Source: Planctomycetota bacterium
GTDB taxonomy: Bacteria > Planctomycetota > Planctomycetia > Pirellulales > Pirellulaceae
DNA: 8,051 bases
NCBI GenBank assembly: GCA_026692885.1
Contig: JAPLNJ010000054.1
Location: forward strand, 1 to 8,051
Direction: 5' to 3'
A program made the translations under genes and the position numbers. Below are positions 4,911-8,051 of this stretch, in pieces. The stretch's first letter is position 1. Each line of letters opens with the position of its first letter. The notes beneath the pieces were generated by a model. That model was not told where the DNA came from. It saw only the letters and a list, made by a program, of their open reading frames with translations, and searched no databases.

Positions 4911-6139
4911 TCACGCCGCCACTTCGACAGACGCCGAACGTTCCGCCTTCCGCCCCGTGAACTTCTCCCAGCGCTCGACAATCACGTCTGCGTACAGTTG
5001 GTCCAACTCCATCAGGTACGCCCGCCGGCCGGTCTGCTCGGCTGCGATCAGCGTGGACCCGCTGCCACCGAACAGGTCCAGGACGTTCTCGCCGGCCCGC
5101 GACGAGTACTGCATGGCTCGGACGGCCAACTCCACCGGCTTCTCGGTCAGGTGGATCATGCTCTGCGGGTTGACCTTCTTCACGTGCCATAGGTCGAGGG
5201 CGTTGTTCGGGCCGAGAAACACATGGGCCGCGCCTTCCTTCCAGCCGTAGAACGCCAGTTCAAAACACCCCATAAAATCCTTTCGTGTGAGGATGGGATG
5301 CTGCTTGTCCCACACAATCCCCTGGCTGAAATAGAGCCCGCACGATTTCAGCACGGGTGGATAATTCGGAGGTTGGCGTACCCTCCCCAGATATAGAACC
5401 CACGCCCCGGCAACAGCACGCGGGTGATGTTGCCGAACCAGTCGGCGAGCATGCGGTCGAAGTCCTCGTCCGACACGAAGTCGTTGGCCAGCGGCCGGTC
5501 CTTGGCTCGCAGCTTCTTGCGGGTGGGCTTGGCCTTCTCCGGATGCCGCGCGAGGTCCAGCCCCTGGTGATGCGTGGTGCCCTGGAATGAACTCAGGCCG
5601 GCGGCTATCGCGTTGTTGCTCCGGGGTTCGACTTTCACGTTGTACGGCGGATCGGTATTAACCAAGTGGATGTCGGCGCCGCCCAGGAGGCGATCGACGT
5701 GTGCCGGGTTGCTGCTGTCGCCGCAGAGCAGACGATGCTCGCCGAGAATCCACAGGTCGCCCGATTGCGTGATCGCCTCGTCCGGCGGTTCCGGCACGTC
5801 GTCGGGATCGGTCAAGCCGTCCTTCGCGCCGGGGTTGAGGATCTTCGTGAGTTCGTCCTGGTCGAAACCCAAGAGGTCCAAGTCGAAACCGGCCTCGCCC
5901 AACTGCGTCAGTTCGATGGGCAGCAGGTCGTAGTTCCACTCGGCCAGTTCGGCCAGACGGTTGTCGGCAATGCGGTAGGCCCGGATCTGCTCCGCGGTCA
6001 GGTCGGTGGCCACGTGGACCGGCACTTCCGTCAGGCCCAGCTTCTTGGCCGCCTTCCAGCGGGTGTGCCCGACGATGATGACGCCCTCGCTGTCGACCAC
6101 GATCGGCTGGCGGAAACCGAACTCGCGGATCGATGCGGC
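4911..6139 (-). pseudogene. ParB-domain/N6-adenine DNA methyltransferase, frameshifted and N-terminally fused
   Basis: Two frames together make one protein. The upstream frame holds a ParB-like domain (SIREFGFRQPIVVD, GHTRWKAAKKLGL, DLTAEQIRAYRIADNRLAEL), then a linker and a methyltransferase with motif IV TDPPYNV, running to GFYIWGGYAN. It then reaches a stop at 5348. The adjoining frame (up to 5354) resumes exactly where homologues would continue (NYPPVLKSCGLYFSQGIVW) and carries motif I VLDLFGGSGST. About one base is missing at 5367-5371. The class is beta, DPPY-type, expected to methylate adenine N6; ParB-methyltransferase fusions are common in phages and mobile elements. The 5' end is also abnormal: the usual residues before SIREFGF are replaced by a helicase fragment. 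A start at ATG 6157 is possible but would contain helicase-derived residues. Sequencing error at the frameshift cannot be excluded. Confidence 0.82.
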
Positions 6140-6460
6140 TAGTCGTGAACTGCCCATCAACTCTGAAAGGCTTTGCCCCCACGCCTCTTTTGAAGACTGT
6201 GGCTTTCGTGCTTCGCTAATCGCTAGGACCGTGTCGCCGGTCGGGTTCTCCGTCGTCCTTGTCCCCTCGATAGTCTCTTGAATCATGCGGACTCGGTACT
6301 TGTCTGCATGCAGATCGCCCCGTTCGGCGACCTCCGGGGGCACCGGTAGCAGTTGCAGGTAATCGACGATCAACAGAGCCCGCTTTGCCTTGCACCGGGA
6401 TTTGCACTCTCGCACGATCGCCGCGACACGCTGACCGGATCGGTAACGGCTGCCCTTCGG
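6140..6460 (-). pseudogene. Fragment of a DnaB-like replicative helicase/RecA-fold ATPase
   Basis: About 105 codons that read as the C-terminal half of a RecA-like ATPase. They show RSGQRVAAIVREC, the Walker B strand ALLIVDYLQLL (near 6345-6380), a charged variable loop, then VLAISEARKP and a LSELMGSSRL segment resembling the LSDLRESG motif of DnaB helicases. The Walker A part and everything before it are missing, as is everything after SSRLA, where the frame passes directly and in frame into the ParB-like domain. On the 5' side it is joined to the DUF1580 gene in a different frame. It cannot be a working ATPase without a P-loop. Most likely it is a remnant left by two deletions in a phage-type replication/modification gene cluster; misassembly is the alternative. 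Confidence 0.7.
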
Positions 6461-6665
6461 CAGCGGCGGTAGTCCGGGCAGCAAAGCGTTCCAGGGCTTC
6501 GACGGACGTGAAACGGCGACCGCCGATGAGGACCGTCTCAAGCTTGACACCTCGGACGCCGTGTGAACGCCAGCGGTGCAGCGAACTGATATGAGGCTGC
6601 CCAGGCAAACGTTGAGCAGCCTGCGGTATTGTCAGGAGGGTTTCTGAAGAGATTTCGATGCTCAT
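6216..6665 (-). CDS. DUF1580-type planctomycete protein with aberrant C-terminal tail
   Basis: The ATG at 6665 follows GAGAAAGCGA on the minus strand; an in-frame GTG at 6695 is an alternative start. Residues 1-65 (LLTIPQAAQRLPGQPHISSL, HRWRSHGVRGVKLE, IGGRRFTSVEALERF) match the short DUF1580 family known from planctomycetes. The pattern resembles an excisionase/MerR-like winged helix: a helix-turn-helix, then a basic R-GVKLE strand, GGRRFTS wing and a last helix; DNA binding is inferred. Family members are about 60-100 residues. Here the domain ends near 6470, and the remaining ~85 codons to the stop at 6216 are arginine- and glycine-rich nonsense produced by reading the joined helicase fragment out of frame. 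The DNA-binding part may still fold and be active, but the gene's original end has been lost. Confidence 0.75.
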   Translation of the reverse strand: MSIEISSETLLTIPQAAQRLPGQPHISSLHRWRSHGVRGVKLETVLIGGRRFTSVEALERFAARTTAAAEGQPLPIRSACRGDRARVQIPVQGKAGSVDRRLPATATGAPGGRRTGRSACRQVPSPHDSRDYRGDKDDGEPDRRHGPSD

Positions 6666-6751
6666 TTCGCTTTCTCGCAGTTTCGTGGATTGCACTTGAA
6701 CTGCGATGATTCGAGCAGATTTGAGCAGGACTGTCGGGGGCGGATTGGTAG

Positions 6752-7762
6752 CTAGTTAGTGCCGGTTTGGTGCTGGTCCAAAATCACGGTGCCGGCCGGT
6801 GGGGCATCGGGGCGGTAGTATCCAACGCCACCTTTGTTGGCGACGAGACGAGCTGCCGCCAGTTCCTTAATGCCACCTGGTTTGTACAGACGGGTGCCTT
6901 CACTACCGCAGACTTCATTCGCAAGTGCTTGCTTCGTCAGCCCTCTGCCATCCAATGCTGCCAAGATGGCTTTTTGGAGGACAGTAGGCACCAATTGCTG
7001 TAGGACTGTCGGACCGCTCTTCGCAACGTTTTCCGAGGCGACCATCGGTGTGAGCAGCGTCTTGCGGAGGGAAACGCGTATCTGGTCATTCAAACGAATC
7101 ATCTGCCACGTCAGTACTCGGTGCGTTTCACTTGGCTCCAAGTCGCAATCCAGATCGCAGTCCGGTGTCTCGACAACTCCCGCCAGGATCTGTGGCTGCG
7201 GCTGCCACGGCTTACTCAGAGCGTGCCTGGCCAGTCTCTCGATTTCGGGTACGGTGCGGTAGCCCTGCTCGAAAATCTTGACCGCACAATCCAGCACTGG
7301 CTGAAGCAACGGCAGCTCACAGGGGCCGCCGTAGGGGCTTTGGAGAAAAAGCTCCTGCTGGAACACGGCAATCGCGGTTCCCAGACGAAACCACTCGTGC
7401 CAAGGACACCCTTCTGGCAAAGCACTGTTCGCGAGCGACATCAGGCTCTGCCACTCCCGGTACCCCGCGGATTCCTCTGCTCTAAACCAGCACGCCCAAT
7501 CGCGTTCCTGGCCTTCATGAGCCGGGGGCCGTTGCTCGGTTAGCTTGGCGATCTGTGTGCAGGTCGAGTTCAGCTTGCGGCCAAAGGCTGGCGGGATCTC
7601 ATCGGACAACACCGTGGCGGCTTCTCGAAGTTGGTCAAACGCAGCGACGTACAAGGCAAAGCCAAAGGCCCATCGCCCAAGCCGTCGCCACTGCGACCGG
7701 ACACTACCGCTTTGGGCGAGACGTGATGTAGAGCGCGGTGCCAACTGCGGCCAGAATACCAA
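6752..7762 (-). CDS. Hypothetical protein with C-terminal winged-helix-like region
   Basis: Up to 336 residues; no named family recognised. The first ~35 residues are doubtful: the longest version starts at a TTG (7762) inside the small membrane protein gene, and later choices are TTG 7654 or GTG 7612, the last preceded by GAGAAG at suitable spacing. Coding character (WAFGFALYVAAFDQLREAA) seems to begin before 7654. The middle is helical with a Trp-rich part (RDWACWFRAEESAGYREWQSL) and an acidic patch (DCDLDCDLEPSE). The last ~65 residues (LQKAILAALDGRGLTKQALA, then LYKPGGIKEL, ARLVANKGGVGYYRPDAPP) look like a winged helix, so a regulator or DNA-binding protein is plausible. Sampled stretches are about 50-62% GC against about 70% at the left edge, hinting at a different origin. 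The stop at 6752 is 87 bases upstream of the DUF1580 start. Confidence 0.75.
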   Translation of the reverse strand: MVFWPQLAPRSTSRLAQSGSVRSQWRRLGRWAFGFALYVAAFDQLREAATVLSDEIPPAFGRKLNSTCTQIAKLTEQRPPAHEGQERDWACWFRAEESAGYREWQSLMSLANSALPEGCPWHEWFRLGTAIAVFQQELFLQSPYGGPCELPLLQPVLDCAVKIFEQGYRTVPEIERLARHALSKPWQPQPQILAGVVETPDCDLDCDLEPSETHRVLTWQMIRLNDQIRVSLRKTLLTPMVASENVAKSGPTVLQQLVPTVLQKAILAALDGRGLTKQALANEVCGSEGTRLYKPGGIKELAAARLVANKGGVGYYRPDAPPAGTVILDQHQTGTN

Positions 7763-7847
7763 CCAGGGGCCACCAGGAGAGGAGCGGACCCGCCACTATC
7801 GCGCCCACGACCATGGCCACGGCTAGATCCTCGTTCATTTCGTCCAT
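7704..7847 (-). CDS. Small membrane protein, 47 residues
   Basis: ATG at 7847, stop TAG at 7704-7706. After an acidic start (MDEMNEDLA) residues 9-41 are strongly hydrophobic (VAMVVGAIVAG, a PLLSWWPLVG turn, ILAAVGTALYI), and the protein ends in the basic TSRPKR. This is a convincing one- or two-pass inner-membrane protein with a positive cytoplasmic tail. AAAGGA lies about nine bases upstream. It overlaps the TTG-initiated version of the next gene in another frame, but not a version starting at 7654 or 7612. No family is recognised. Small hydrophobic proteins beside regulators in mobile elements can be holin-like, toxin-like or anchors; nothing here decides between them. Confidence 0.6.
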   Translation of the reverse strand: MDEMNEDLAVAMVVGAIVAGPLLSWWPLVGILAAVGTALYITSRPKR

Positions 7848-7883
7848 TCTGCGTTTTCCTTTTTCGGGGAGGTGGGTCTTAGA

Positions 7884-7940
7884 TCAGACGCCGCCCCGGC
7901 CGATTTGCGGCTCTTCGCAAAGTAGTGTTTGGGTTGTCAT
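7884..7940 (-). CDS. Possible 18-residue leader or micro-ORF
   Basis: An ATG at 7938-7940 overlaps the TGA stop of the preceding gene as ATGA, the classic arrangement for translational coupling. It opens an 18-codon frame ([18 protein letters not shown]) ending at TGA 7884-7886. Nothing but the overlap supports it, so it may be chance. Confidence 0.2.
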   Translation of the reverse strand: MTTQTLLCEEPQIGRGGV

Positions 7941-8050
7941 GGCGTGGCAGCACCTCCCAACACGGTATCGAGGTCGATCTCACCGGCCTTGATTCCTTTC
8001 AACGCGTCGATCAGCCCGGAGGCTTCCAGGCTGGTCAGACCGACGACGGG
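7937..8050 (-). CDS. C-terminal end of a gene running off the right edge
   Basis: 37 codons plus stop are visible on the minus strand, ending at TGA 7937-7939. The end reads as two amphipathic helices ([20 protein letters not shown] then [10 protein letters not shown]) and a short Ala/Thr tail. This has coding character, and the helical L-T-S-x-E-A-S-x-L-I-D-x-L pattern recalls C-terminal modules found on assorted phage and mobile-element proteins. The family cannot be named from so little. The small membrane protein follows 89 bases downstream on the same strand, so they may share a transcript. Confidence 0.6.
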   Translation of the reverse strand, partial: PVVGLTSLEASGLIDALKGIKAGEIDLDTVLGGAATP

Positions 8051-8051
8051 C

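Noticed and set aside
4780..5190. N-terminal extension of the intact methyltransferase
   Set aside because: The frame is open to 5190 but overlaps the 3' part of the ParB-methyltransferase out of frame and two intergenic palindromes. The methyltransferase fold is complete from the ATG at 4779.
3847..5250. A 467-codon plus-strand open frame opposite the two methyltransferases
   Set aside because: It is antisense to two methyltransferase coding regions with clear catalytic motifs, its translation is arginine/glycine/valine-rich with no recognisable domain, and such frames are common in high-GC DNA.
6548..6550. GTG at 6550 as start of the helicase-ParB-methyltransferase frame
   Set aside because: The first ~25 codons from there are the DUF1580 coding sequence read in the wrong frame, and no suitable ribosome binding site was found.
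6713..6728. GAGCAG repeated 10 bases apart upstream of DUF1580
   Set aside because: Six-base repeats are expected by chance, and the hexamer also occurs elsewhere, including inside coding sequence.
1..8051. CRISPR array, tRNA, rRNA, insertion sequence or integrase
   Set aside because: No regularly spaced repeats, cloverleaf, rRNA signature, transposase/integrase motif or terminal inverted repeats were found. The three 23-bp palindromes are too few and too irregularly spaced for a CRISPR array.

Overview
The window is GC-rich bacterial DNA that looks like an accessory or prophage-like segment of a planctomycete. The clearest taxonomic marker is a short protein starting at 6665 (minus strand) that I recognise as the DUF1580 type, a family described from planctomycetes such as Rhodopirellula. 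A phage/plasmid-type DUF932 protein, a DUF1937 protein, two DNA methyltransferases and a death-on-curing toxin-antitoxin pair all point to a mobile or integrated element. No integrase, transposase, tRNA, rRNA or CRISPR array is visible.

Layout, left to right: (1) plus strand: the 3' part of a class II glutamine-amidotransferase-like gene (2-589), then two small genes of unknown function (815-1057, 1088-1420) closed by a good rho-independent terminator (1451-1474). (2) Minus strand: DUF932 (1560-2591) overlapped by the upstream DUF1937 gene (2581-2931). (3) Plus strand: an AbrB/MazE-like antitoxin and a Doc/Fic-type toxin (3029-3670), with their own promoter and a possible operator. This cassette sits between minus-strand genes. 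(4) Minus strand: an intact beta-class DNA methyltransferase with a zinc-ribbon-like insert (3667-4779), then a ParB-domain/adenine methyltransferase gene broken by a one-base frameshift (4911-about 6140). (5) The 5' side of that broken gene is joined to a fragment of a DnaB-like helicase (about 6140-6460), which in turn interrupts the DUF1580 gene (start 6665). (6) Minus strand: a ~300-residue protein of unknown function with a C-terminal winged-helix-like region (6752-7762), a 47-residue membrane protein (7704-7847) and the C-terminal end of a further gene running off the right edge.

The element seems to combine self-maintenance (toxin-antitoxin) with DNA modification (two methyltransferases, no visible restriction nuclease) and phage-type accessory proteins. 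Parts are decaying: the DUF1580, helicase and ParB-methyltransferase remnants look like three genes collapsed by deletions, plus one frameshift. The least ordinary non-coding signal is a 23-bp imperfect palindrome present three times, each time between genes (666-688, 1510-1532, 4887-4909). Two copies match at 21 of 23 positions. I see no new defence system that I can support; the repeat family and the collapsed gene cluster are the observations most worth following up.
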